Shown one piece after another: positions 1 through 5,377 of a DNA stretch of 10,150 nt (position 1 is its first letter; each line of letters starts with the position of its first letter). Both the position numbers and the translations under genes were made by a program. The notes beneath the pieces were generated by a model. That model saw only the letters and a list, made by a program, of their open reading frames with translations. It was not told where the DNA came from and ran no database searches. The stretch is from an uncultured Collinsella sp. (lineage in GTDB: Bacteria; Actinomycetota; Coriobacteriia; Coriobacteriales; Coriobacteriaceae): assembly GCA_900553475.1 (NCBI GenBank), contig USEF01000047.1, forward strand, positions 1-10,150. The letters run 5' to 3'.

Positions 1-147
1 TGTCCATCCTCGCAGTATCCGGTTCTCAAGGTGCACGCTCTGCGGCTCATCCGGTCCGACCGGGCCGCGCGGCAAGGAGATATATTGCCAGACCGCGAAG
101 CCCTGTGGGACGTCAATTCCACTCTTCACAAGTCCTACACAATACAT
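1..147 (-). CDS. possible 5' part of an unrecognised minus-strand gene, running off the window
   Basis: An ATG at 147-145 opens a frame of 49 codons that is still open at base 1. A stop codon lies three codons upstream of the ATG, so this would be the true N-terminus or a nearby later start. The translation has a natural-looking composition (Trp, Tyr, Phe and Pro spread through it; for example the segment GFAVWQYISLPRG) but I do not recognise a family. Only a weak AGGA lies upstream, while TATATA at 154-159 is placed such that transcription could begin almost at the ATG (a leaderless arrangement). DNA becomes AT-rich exactly upstream of the ATG, as expected of a promoter region. Two plus-strand frames are also open from the left edge, one to a stop at 166-168 and one to a stop at 245-247 with a CxxC...CxxxxxxC pattern. 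Third-position GC does not discriminate between the three, so the call is tentative. Confidence 0.3.
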   Translation of the reverse strand, partial: MYCVGLVKSGIDVPQGFAVWQYISLPRGPVGPDEPQSVHLENRILRGWT

Positions 148-153
148 TGCTTC

Positions 154-292
154 CTATATAAGTCATAGAAAGGCTGGTGCAGAAATACTGCACGTATCAG
201 ATGATGACCCTTCGGTTAAGAGATATATAAAGATCGGTCACCTGTAAGTGTCTATCTACCCGCGCTTTTGCTATATAAACCAGCGCTTCAGA
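154..292. promoter_or_regulatory. AT-rich intergenic region with -10-like motifs
   Basis: This stretch between the rplT terminator and the left-edge reading frames is much more AT-rich than the neighbouring genes. TATATA-containing motifs occur at 154-160, 223-229 and 272-277, and a 17-base palindrome lies at 177-193. On the minus strand the copy at 154-159 is seven bases from the ATG at 147 and the palindrome falls over the corresponding -35 position. That suits a regulated promoter for a gene reading towards base 1, but no good -35 hexamer is visible. I see no complete gene here. Confidence 0.3.
177..193. repeat. 17-base palindrome, 6-5-6, possible operator
   Basis: GTGCAG, five bases, CTGCAC: a perfect inverted repeat in otherwise AT-rich non-coding DNA. 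No U-run follows on either strand, so it is not a terminator. Its position upstream of the open frame starting at 147 suits an operator. The binding factor is unknown. Confidence 0.4.
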
Positions 293-329
293 TAAAAAGA
301 GGGAGCGCCGCGCACAACGCGACACTCCC
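293..329 (-). terminator. intrinsic terminator of the infC-rpmI-rplT operon
   Basis: On the minus strand a 12-bp stem (329-318 with 312-301, two G-U pairs, GGGAG/CTCCC at its base) encloses a five-base loop and is followed by TCTTTTTA. It begins 21 bases after the rplT stop codon. This is a textbook Rho-independent terminator for leftward transcription. The opposite strand has no U-run after the hairpin, so it should act in one direction. Confidence 0.9.
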
Positions 330-350
330 CTAGCGATTCAAGAGAATCTA

Positions 351-710
351 TTAGGCCTCGAGAGCCTTCTTGGCGATGGTAGCCAGCTCGTTGAAGGACT
401 CGATGTCCTCGTAAGCCATCTGAGCCAGGACCTTGCGGTCGAGCTCGATGCCGGCAACCTTCAGGCCGTGCATGAACTGAGAGTAAGAGATGTCGTTCAG
501 GCGAGCAGCAGCGTTGATACGAGTGATCCAAAGAGAACGGATCTCGCGCTTCTTGTTGCGGCGATCACGATACTGATACTGCAGGGAGTGCTGGACCTGC
601 TCTTTAGCATGCTTGTAAGTACGCGAAGCGGCACCGTAGTAACCCTTCGCACGGTGCATAACGGTACGGCGCTTCTTCTTGGCGGCAACAGCGCGCTTAA
701 TACGTGCCAT
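351..710 (-). CDS. rplT: 50S ribosomal protein L20
   Basis: 119 residues, the normal length for L20. The N-terminus MARIKRAVAAKKKRRT is the basic tail that threads through 23S rRNA during early assembly of the large subunit, and RAKGYYGAASRTYKHAKEQV followed by YRDRRNKKREIRSLWITRIN is the family core. It is the last gene of the infC-rpmI-rplT operon, 46 bases after rpmI, with AGGAG ten bases before the ATG. In bacteria such as Escherichia coli and Bacillus subtilis L20 also represses its own operon by binding the mRNA. Whether it does so here is inferred from the operon structure and the leader upstream of infC. The identification is secure. Confidence 0.98.
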   Translation of the reverse strand: MARIKRAVAAKKKRRTVMHRAKGYYGAASRTYKHAKEQVQHSLQYQYRDRRNKKREIRSLWITRINAAARLNDISYSQFMHGLKVAGIELDRKVLAQMAYEDIESFNELATIAKKALEA

Positions 711-756
711 GTTCTATCAACTCCTAGACGGTAAAACGAAAAACGGGAACGCGAAC

Positions 757-948
757 TTAGGCGAGACGCGACTTGATGACCTTGCGGTCGGCAGCGGCGA
801 TCTCGGTCTCCTGACGGAAGCCACGCTTACGCTTGGTGGACTTCTTGCTCAGGATGTGGCTCTTGAAAGCCTTGGCGCGCATAAGCTTGCCGGTACCAGT
901 CTTGCGGAAACGCTTCTTGGTGCCGCTGTGGGACTTCATCTTAGGCAT
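757..948 (-). CDS. rpmI: 50S ribosomal protein L35
   Basis: 63 residues, close to the usual 64-65. It begins MPKMKSHSGTKKRFRKTGTG, the L35 signature, and continues with HILSKKSTKRKRGFRQ. It is a small, highly basic component of the large ribosomal subunit. The start at 948 is preceded by AAGGAG at a spacing of six bases. It lies between infC (32-base gap) and rplT (46-base gap), the conserved order of this translation operon, and should be co-transcribed and, as in other bacteria, translationally linked to L20 control. Confidence 0.98.
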   Translation of the reverse strand: MPKMKSHSGTKKRFRKTGTGKLMRAKAFKSHILSKKSTKRKRGFRQETEIAAADRKVIKSRLA

Positions 949-980
949 GAAATACTCCTTAATCGGTTACAGAACACTAG

Positions 981-1535
981 TTACTTGGTATCGCTTGCCG
1001 CTTTATCCTCATCGAAGGCGCCCTTAATCGGGGCGAGCAGCATAAGCATGTTACGGCCTTCCATCTTAGGCTTGGACTCGACCGTAGCGTAAGGCTTGAG
1101 ATCCTCGGCGAGGCGCTCGAGAACGTTAAGGCCCTGCTCCGGGTGAGCCATCTCACGGCCGCGGAACATGATGGTGATCTTAACGCGTGCGCCCTTCTTG
1201 AGGAAACGCAGAACGTGGCCCTTCTTGGTCTCGTAGTCGCCAACGTCGATCTTGGGTCGGAACTTCATTTCCTTGACCTCGACCTTGGACTGGTTCTTAC
1301 GAGCAGCCTTGGCCTTCATGGCCTGCTGGTACTTGAACTTACCGTAGTCCATGACCTTGCAGACCGGCGGCTCCGCGTTGGGAGCGATCTCGACCAGGTC
1401 GAGACCCTGGTCGTCGGCGACGCGCTGGGCATCGCGGATGGCGAACAGGCCGAGCTGAGAGCCATCGACGCCAATCAAACGGCACGAAGATGCAGTGATC
1501 TCGTCGTTGATGCGGGTGTCATCAGACTTAGCTAT
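981..1535 (-). CDS. infC: translation initiation factor IF-3, probable AUA start
   Basis: IF3 binds the 30S subunit, keeps 50S away and checks the start codon and initiator tRNA. The N-terminal domain starts TRINDEI and contains LVEIAPNAEPPVCKVMDYGK; a basic linker (KAKAARKNQSK) leads to the C-terminal domain with KEMKFRPKID, DYETKKGHVLRFL and KITIMFRGREM. The open frame could start at the ATG at 1550 (189 residues). However, the G of that ATG is the first base of a GGAGGT Shine-Dalgarno sequence, and no ribosome binding site precedes it. Seven bases after GGAGGT is an in-frame ATA (1535-1533), giving 184 residues beginning (M)AKSDDTRIN, which lines up with other IF3 N-termini. In Escherichia coli infC starts with AUU, and IF3 discriminates against such codons, so IF3 limits its own synthesis; AUA would work in the same way. 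Function is certain; the start codon is an inference. Confidence 0.95.
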   Translation of the reverse strand: MAKSDDTRINDEITASSCRLIGVDGSQLGLFAIRDAQRVADDQGLDLVEIAPNAEPPVCKVMDYGKFKYQQAMKAKAARKNQSKVEVKEMKFRPKIDVGDYETKKGHVLRFLKKGARVKITIMFRGREMAHPEQGLNVLERLAEDLKPYATVESKPKMEGRNMLMLLAPIKGAFDEDKAASDTK

Positions 1536-1548
1536 TTTCCCTACCTCC
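1533..1548 (-). promoter_or_regulatory. infC ribosome binding site with AUA initiation codon
   Basis: GGAGGT at 1548-1543, a seven-base spacer, then ATA at 1535-1533 in the infC frame. No ATG, GTG or TTG lies within a usable distance downstream of this strong site. The in-frame ATG at 1550 overlaps the site itself. The ATG at 1554 opens only an eight-codon out-of-frame peptide ending at 1528. This arrangement decides the start in favour of AUA. Confidence 0.65.
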
Positions 1549-1554
1549 ATTCAT

Positions 1555-1589
1555 AAAAAAATAACCCGGCGCTTCTCAACAACCAGGTC
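1555..1589 (-). terminator. attenuator-like hairpin in the infC leader
   Basis: The transcript can fold 1589-1582 with 1570-1563 (eight pairs, three of them G-U) around an 11-base loop. An A and seven U residues (1561-1555) follow directly. Termination here would stop RNA polymerase just before the infC Shine-Dalgarno sequence. The position suits a transcription attenuator of the kind used by L20 in Bacillus subtilis. The stem is of medium strength and its three G-U pairs suggest a leaky terminator. Confidence 0.55.
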
Positions 1590-1711
1590 GTACACATAGA
1601 CTTCCTCGATTTGAGGAAGGGAATCTAAGTTGTATGACCAGTCAGCTGCTCATTGGCGCCAAAAGGTGGGAGCCCTCGGGTTCCTCTTTAGGGCATTGCG
1701 GGAACAACGCC
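1555..1711 (-). ncRNA. structured 5' leader of the infC-rpmI-rplT operon
   Basis: Between the likely start point near 1711 and the infC ribosome binding site the RNA has several paired elements. There is a 10-base palindrome TTGGCGCCAA (1662-1653), a perfect 7-bp hairpin (1619-1613 with 1607-1601, five-base loop) and the terminator-like hairpin 1589-1563. Segment 1663-1656 (UUUGGCGC) can pair over eight positions with 1572-1565 (GCGCCGGG), which includes part of the terminator's 3' arm, so the two folds exclude each other. This is the layout of an attenuation or L20-binding leader. I cannot assign it to a named leader family by eye. Confidence 0.5.
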
Positions 1712-1717
1712 TTGCGA

Positions 1718-1746
1718 ATAATAACACGTACAGCGCGTTATCACAT
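1718..1746 (-). promoter_or_regulatory. candidate promoter of infC-rpmI-rplT
   Basis: TATTAT at 1723-1718 matches five of six -10 positions. A weak -35 (ATGTGA) lies 17 bases upstream, at 1746-1741. Start would fall near 1711. It sits just after the tRNA-Leu terminator, and two copies of TGTACGT spaced 22 bases apart (1754-1748 and 1732-1726) flank the -35 and spacer. Confidence 0.4.
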
Positions 1747-1756
1747 TACGTACACG

Positions 1757-1778
1757 AAAAAGAGGCCTTGACCCCCTT
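1757..1778 (-). terminator. terminator of the tRNA-Leu transcript
   Basis: Up to eight pairs, 1778-1771 with 1766-1759 (G-C, A-U and three G-U), close a CAAG loop, and the U-run covers 1761-1757. It lies 20 bases after the encoded CCA of tRNA-Leu and before the infC promoter, so it would separate the two units. Confidence 0.55.
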
Positions 1779-1797
1779 GAACGCTCGCTTGTATGTA

Positions 1798-1884
1798 TGG
1801 TGCCCGAGGCGAGACTCGAACTCGCACGTTGTTGCCAACGGTGGATTTTGAGTCCACTGCGTCTGCCAATTCCGCCACTCGGGC
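1798..1884 (-). tRNA. tRNA-Leu, anticodon CAA, with encoded CCA
   Basis: The acceptor stem GCCCGAG (1884-1878) pairs perfectly with CTCGGGC (1808-1802), followed by discriminator A and an encoded CCA (1800-1798). The anticodon arm is GTGGA-CTCAAAA-TCCAC, giving anticodon CAA, which reads UUG leucine codons. A long variable arm (CGTTG...CAACG) and the T arm GAGTTCGAGTCTC are present, as required for a class II leucine tRNA. Length is 87 bases including CCA. It lies 39 bases after the transglutaminase gene and ahead of the IF3 operon. Confidence 0.97.
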
Positions 1885-1901
1885 ACGCAATGCGTGAGTT
1901 A

Positions 1902-1911
1902 GTTTATCACA
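1902..1911 (-). promoter_or_regulatory. possible extended -10 of the tRNA-Leu gene
   Basis: TGTGATAAA is an extended -10 type sequence (TG, one base, GATAAA) ending 18 bases before the mature tRNA 5' end. No convincing -35 is seen; the upstream bases are the end of the transglutaminase gene. A palindrome CACGCA-A-TGCGTG (1884-1896) covers the predicted start and the first tRNA base. Read-through from the gene upstream is an alternative. Confidence 0.3.
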
Positions 1912-1923
1912 GCTTTCTGTTGA

Positions 1924-3357
1924 TTAGTCCGAAAATGGAACTTCGAGCATTTCGATAAGCTCAACCTTGCGTAACATCTCCCGCTTACGACATCCACGTC
2001 CGTCAACCGAGGTCTCGCCCATCTGGTTGTCATAGGGATCCTCGCGCATACCATCGAGAGCAGGCACAAATTCAGCCTGGAATCGATTGTTGGCCACCAT
2101 ACGCCACGGATCGAGATTGCCAAAGTAGTGACGACGACGCCACTCCTCCCCCATCCTGCGTGCCGAGGAACCAAACGATACGTCGGCGTTAAGCCAACCG
2201 GTCTGTGGCGTATAGAACTCAGCCCAATCGTGCGGCCCCACCGAATCGGGCGCAACATACAGGCCGCTCTGCCAACGAGCAGGCACCCCCGCGATGCGGC
2301 ACATGGTGATAAACGTGAGCGCCATAACGCCGCAATCGCCGCGGAGCGAATGCGCACAGTCGTCGGCAATAGATCCCAAAAGCAGGTACGGTGGCTGATA
2401 GCGATAGTCGATATGCTGTGTCAGGTAATCATAGATAGCACGAGCGCGATCGAGCGGATCCTCGAGTCCGTCAACAACACTGGCCGTCAGCTGCTGCAGA
2501 TACGGCGTGAATGCAATGTGCGGACGGTCCTCGGAAATATCCTCGGACAGCGGCGCGTCCATACACGGATGCGCCGGAAGCGCACCCCCATAGATATCGC
2601 GATAAGCGGCATCGATGTGATAACGATAGGTCACCGAGAATGAGCGCTCACTCGAAGAAGACCACGAGGCGGTACGCGCCGAAGCGTTCGCGGGAGCAAC
2701 AGTACCCTCCGGCGTCATGTCGAGAATCTCGACCTGAGACTGTTGGCGGCAGGTGGCGGCAACGGGAAGCCAAGCGTGAACGGTCTCCCCCTCTAGAGCG
2801 CCGGGGACAGACAAGGACGCTTTAAGCGTAATGACGCGAGCCAATCCGTTTTGCGACTCCATCTCCTTGAGCATCTCGTTGCGCAGTGCAATTCCGTCCG
2901 TAGGATCGGGCCGCATGCCGGGAACCTCTTTGGGATATACGCGAAGCGAATCGAGGAAGTTGTCGAGAACGAACAGCTCGCCATCGATAAAGCGCCAGTC
3001 AATACGCTTACGATCAATCAGATCGTCAAACTGCTCCTCGGTAAACTCAGGCCACTCCTCGCGAATCATCGCAATAGCTCGATCGCGCGACACCGAAAAA
3101 TGAAGCGGCGTCTCAAGCATGCGATACCGCTCGGCACGAACGCAGGCGGCAAGCGAGGGATCGGGATTTTGGGCAAGTAGGCGGTCGCAAGCCTCAATAG
3201 CCTGCGAAAGATACCCCGCGTCCTTTAAACGCAGAATCTCGGGTGGCAAGCCAATATCTAGAAAACGGAAGTCATCATTGCAAACATCAACAGAGCAACC
3301 AACCGGCCCCTCGTCAATAACCTTCCCATCCGAAGGCAGCACCTTAACAACAGCCAT
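1924..3357 (-). CDS. transglutaminase-like domain protein
   Basis: 477 residues. The C-terminal half is a transglutaminase-like (papain-fold) domain with a complete Cys-His-Asp triad: Cys342 in RGDCGVMALTFI, His376 in PHDWAEFY and Asp392 in WLNADVSFG. The residues before Cys342 (ARAIYDYLTQHIDYRY) are the usual lead-in helix. The N-terminal ~120 residues are helical, with a possible TPR-like piece (YLSQAIEACDRLLAQNP), followed by EFTEEQFDDLIDRKRIDWRFIDGE. There is no signal peptide or membrane segment, so a cytoplasmic location is expected. Bacterial members act as peptidases or amidases more often than as cross-linkers; the substrate is unknown. The ATG at 3357 was chosen because GGAG lies seven bases upstream; a GTG six codons earlier has no such site. 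It stands alone between the fba palindrome and tRNA-Leu. Confidence 0.85.
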   Translation of the reverse strand: MAVVKVLPSDGKVIDEGPVGCSVDVCNDDFRFLDIGLPPEILRLKDAGYLSQAIEACDRLLAQNPDPSLAACVRAERYRMLETPLHFSVSRDRAIAMIREEWPEFTEEQFDDLIDRKRIDWRFIDGELFVLDNFLDSLRVYPKEVPGMRPDPTDGIALRNEMLKEMESQNGLARVITLKASLSVPGALEGETVHAWLPVAATCRQQSQVEILDMTPEGTVAPANASARTASWSSSSERSFSVTYRYHIDAAYRDIYGGALPAHPCMDAPLSEDISEDRPHIAFTPYLQQLTASVVDGLEDPLDRARAIYDYLTQHIDYRYQPPYLLLGSIADDCAHSLRGDCGVMALTFITMCRIAGVPARWQSGLYVAPDSVGPHDWAEFYTPQTGWLNADVSFGSSARRMGEEWRRRHYFGNLDPWRMVANNRFQAEFVPALDGMREDPYDNQMGETSVDGRGCRKREMLRKVELIEMLEVPFSD

Positions 3358-3392
3358 ACTAAAACTCCAAGTCACTAGAACGCTTGAAGTCC

Positions 3393-3422
3393 ATTGTAGC
3401 GAGATAAAAAAGAAAGCCCCAA
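3393..3422 (-). promoter_or_regulatory. candidate promoter of the transglutaminase-like gene
   Basis: TACAAT (3398-3393) matches five of six -10 positions. TTGGGG (3422-3417) is a partial -35 at an 18-base spacing. Transcription would start about 30 bases before the ATG at 3357. The spacer is pyrimidine-rich. Confidence 0.45.
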
Positions 3423-3500
3423 TAAAGGAACTCTCAACACCGATAAACGGTACCTAGAAAAAATGAATTCAGCCCAGTAACCCTGTAGCGAGTTAACGAA

Positions 3501-3593
3501 GGAGGCCCCGTTCACCCGAAGCTTTTCCCATTGCGCGACTTCTGGCAAAGCCAGGTGAGCGCAAGGGAAAAGCGTAGGGTGAACGGGGCCTCC
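3501..3593. repeat. 93-base imperfect palindrome after fba
   Basis: The outer arms (3501-3517 and 3577-3593, GGAGGCCCCGTTCACCC and its complement) match perfectly over 17 bp. After a three-base mismatch come 9 bp (3521-3529 with 3565-3573), a bulge, 6 bp (3531-3536 with 3559-3564), an internal loop, and 5 bp (3542-3546 with 3550-3554) closing an AAA loop. That gives about 37 pairs in all. It begins 22 bases after the fba stop codon. No U-run follows on either strand (minus: TTCGTTAACT), so it is not a classical terminator, though it could block 3' exonucleases or stop polymerase inefficiently. It may be a dispersed palindromic repeat; only one copy lies in this window. Confidence 0.75.
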
Positions 3594-3615
3594 GACGGGA
3601 AAGTTAAACCGCTAC

Positions 3616-4482
3616 TTACGCCTTGTTGACGGAGCCAAACTCCTCCATGAGCTCCTTGGTGCGGGCAACGATGTTGTCGCGACCAGGCTTGAGGAGCTTG
3701 CGGGGGTCAAAGCCCTTGCCCTGCTGATCCTTGCCAGCCTCGATGTACTCGCGAACGCCCTTGGCGAAGACGAGCTGCAGATCGGTGTTGACGTTGATCT
3801 TGGAGATACCCAGGGAGATGGCCTTCTTGATCTGATCCTCGGGGATGCCGGTGCCACCGTGCAGAACGAGGGGCAGGTCGCCGGTCTCGGCCTTGATCTC
3901 GCCCAGACGCTCGAAGGAAAGGCCAGCCCAGTCGGCGGGATACACGCCGTGGATGTTGCCGATACCGCAGGCGAGGAAGTCGACGCCCAGGTCAGCAATC
4001 TGCTTGCACTCAGCGGGGTCAGCGAGCTCGCCGTTGGAGGTCACGCCGTCCTCGGTGCCGCCGATGCCGCCGACCTCGGCCTCGATGGACATGCCCTTGG
4101 AGTGGGCAAGCTCAACGAGCTCCTTGGTGCGGTCGAGGTTAAGCTGGAAGGTCTCCTCGTGAGAGCCGTCATACATGATGGACGTGAAGCCGGCCTCGAT
4201 GCACTTGAAGCAGTCCTCGTAAGAACCGTGATCGAGGTGAAGGGCGACGGGGACGGTAACGCCCGTGGCCTCGACGGCAGCCTTGACCATGTCGGCGCAG
4301 ACCTTGAAACCGCCCATCCACTTAGCGGCACCAGCGGTGCACTGAAGGATCAGTGGAGACTTGGCCTCCTCGGCGGCCTGGAGAATAGCCAGGGTCCACT
4401 CGAGGTTGTTGGTGTTGAAGGCACCGAGAGCGTACTTGCCGGCCTCGGCCTTCTTGAGCATGTCTGCTGCGTTGACGAGCAT
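3616..4482 (-). CDS. fba: fructose-bisphosphate aldolase, class II
   Basis: 288 residues. This zinc enzyme reversibly cleaves fructose 1,6-bisphosphate to dihydroxyacetone phosphate and glyceraldehyde 3-phosphate in glycolysis and gluconeogenesis. The class II signature HLDHGSYEDCFKCIEAGF gives catalytic Asp84 and zinc ligand His85. EAEVGGIGG (Glu134, Glu136), GNIHGVYP (His178) and LVLHGGTGI (His208) supply the remaining metal and phosphate sites, and KINVNTDLQ (Asn230-Asp234) the substrate site. The N-terminus resembles the FbaA type of Firmicutes. The frame is open upstream to 4749, inside the neighbouring gene, but AGGAGG eight bases before the ATG at 4482 fixes the start. Tagatose-bisphosphate aldolases (GatY/KbaY) belong to the same family; nothing nearby suggests galactitol or tagatose use, so Fba is preferred. 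Confidence 0.94.
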   Translation of the reverse strand: MLVNAADMLKKAEAGKYALGAFNTNNLEWTLAILQAAEEAKSPLILQCTAGAAKWMGGFKVCADMVKAAVEATGVTVPVALHLDHGSYEDCFKCIEAGFTSIMYDGSHEETFQLNLDRTKELVELAHSKGMSIEAEVGGIGGTEDGVTSNGELADPAECKQIADLGVDFLACGIGNIHGVYPADWAGLSFERLGEIKAETGDLPLVLHGGTGIPEDQIKKAISLGISKINVNTDLQLVFAKGVREYIEAGKDQQGKGFDPRKLLKPGRDNIVARTKELMEEFGSVNKA

Positions 4483-4522
4483 AAAAGAAACCTCCTGTAA
4501 GGTTGCTCCGATAACGCCTGAG

Positions 4523-4559
4523 ATTTTACCACGACATACCCGAGCATAAACGTTCGTTT
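4523..4559 (-). promoter_or_regulatory. fba promoter with palindromic operator candidate
   Basis: TGGTAAAAT (4531-4523) is an extended -10 (TG, one base, TAAAAT). The -35 position at 4551-4546 is a poor match, which an extended -10 tolerates. A perfect palindrome AAACG-TT-CGTTT (4548-4559) overlaps that -35 position and could bind a repressor or activator. Start would be about 35 bases before the fba ATG. Confidence 0.45.
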
Positions 4560-4676
4560 GTTCACGAATACCATCCGATTGGACAAATTTTGACCGTTTG
4601 CCCCACAGAATCGACCCACTGGGGAAAATAGCTTGACGATTGAGCGGTCTTCGTGGTTCGAAAGACGGCTTCGAGC

Positions 4677-5360
4677 CTACATCTGCATAAACGGATTCTG
4701 CATAAGTTCGCGCGCCATCGTGGTCGAATCGCCATGGCCCGTCAAGCAAACGGTATCGGGCGGAAGCGTCTTGGCAAGTTTGGAGAGCGAGCGCATAATC
4801 GCCGCCTCGTCACCGCCGGAAAGATCGGTACGACCGTGGCTGCCCGGGAAAAGCGTGTCGCCCACAAAGGCGATGTTCCCCTGCTCGGTCGCGGCGAACA
4901 GGACGATGCCGCCCGGCGTATGCCCCGGCGTCTCGATCACCTGCAGACAGACGTCGCCCACCTCGATTGTATCGCCCTCGGCAAGCAAGCGCGTCGGCTC
5001 ACCCGGATCGGGCGTCTCGATACCCCACATGGCGCGCTGCTCCTCGATATTTGGGCGAGGTACCGTCACGTCCTTAGCGCACAACTCATATAGTGCGCCG
5101 TCGCCAACAACAGCTCGAACCCCGGCGACCCCGCCAACATGGTCGGCATGACCGTGCGTGCAGACAGAGCCGAGTACGCGAACCTCGGGACGCGCGGTGC
5201 GGATATGCTCCACAAGACGCTCGCCCTCCCACGCCGGATCGACGATTAAGCACTCGTCATTCGAAATCACGGCGTAACTGTTGGTCTGAATCGGGCCGTT
5301 GACGAGCGCCTCAATCGAAGCCACGCCTCGGGGTGTCAGGTCCAAAGTCATACCGTCCAT
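4677..5360 (-). CDS. MBL-fold metallo-hydrolase, glyoxalase II-like
   Basis: 227 residues. It has the full metallo-beta-lactamase-fold dinuclear metal site: THGHADHVGG (His69, His71, Asp73, His74), GHTPGG (His147), FVGDTLF (Asp168) and TGHGD (His209). Length and motif order fit the small hydroxyacylglutathione-hydrolase-like (YcbL/YqgX) group, which hydrolyses thioesters of small thiols, for instance in methylglyoxal disposal; the actual substrate cannot be read from sequence. Two ATGs are possible: 5366, only three bases after AAGGAG, and 5360, nine bases after it; the second is preferred. The gene follows rel by about 90 bases with a hairpin between. An MBL hydrolase near recJ-rel is a recurring neighbourhood in Gram-positive bacteria. 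A cytoplasmic protein, with no signal peptide. Confidence 0.88.
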   Translation of the reverse strand: MDGMTLDLTPRGVASIEALVNGPIQTNSYAVISNDECLIVDPAWEGERLVEHIRTARPEVRVLGSVCTHGHADHVGGVAGVRAVVGDGALYELCAKDVTVPRPNIEEQRAMWGIETPDPGEPTRLLAEGDTIEVGDVCLQVIETPGHTPGGIVLFAATEQGNIAFVGDTLFPGSHGRTDLSGGDEAAIMRSLSKLAKTLPPDTVCLTGHGDSTTMARELMQNPFMQM

Positions 5361-5377
5361 GCGCATACTCTCCTTCT

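Noticed and set aside
1528..1554. Eight-codon open frame ATG...TAA overlapping the infC start
   Set aside because: It has no Shine-Dalgarno sequence of its own and contains that of infC; too short to support as a gene, although a regulatory effect cannot be excluded.
1630..1851. 73-codon plus-strand open frame over the infC leader and tRNA-Leu
   Set aside because: It runs through the antisense of a certain tRNA gene and the structured leader; no domain seen.
1884..1896. Palindrome CACGCA-A-TGCGTG at the tRNA-Leu 5' end as an attachment site
   Set aside because: No integrase gene or repeated tRNA end is present in the window, so an integration site has no support.
4632..4676. Hairpin-like sequence after the MBL hydrolase gene (GTCTTTCG...CGAAGAC)
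   Set aside because: The stem needs a bulge and no U-run follows directly, so a terminator call is not justified.
4483..4749. N-terminal extension of fba to an ATG at 4749
   Set aside because: It would overlap the end of the hydrolase gene, is not aldolase-like, and a strong AGGAGG precedes the ATG at 4482.
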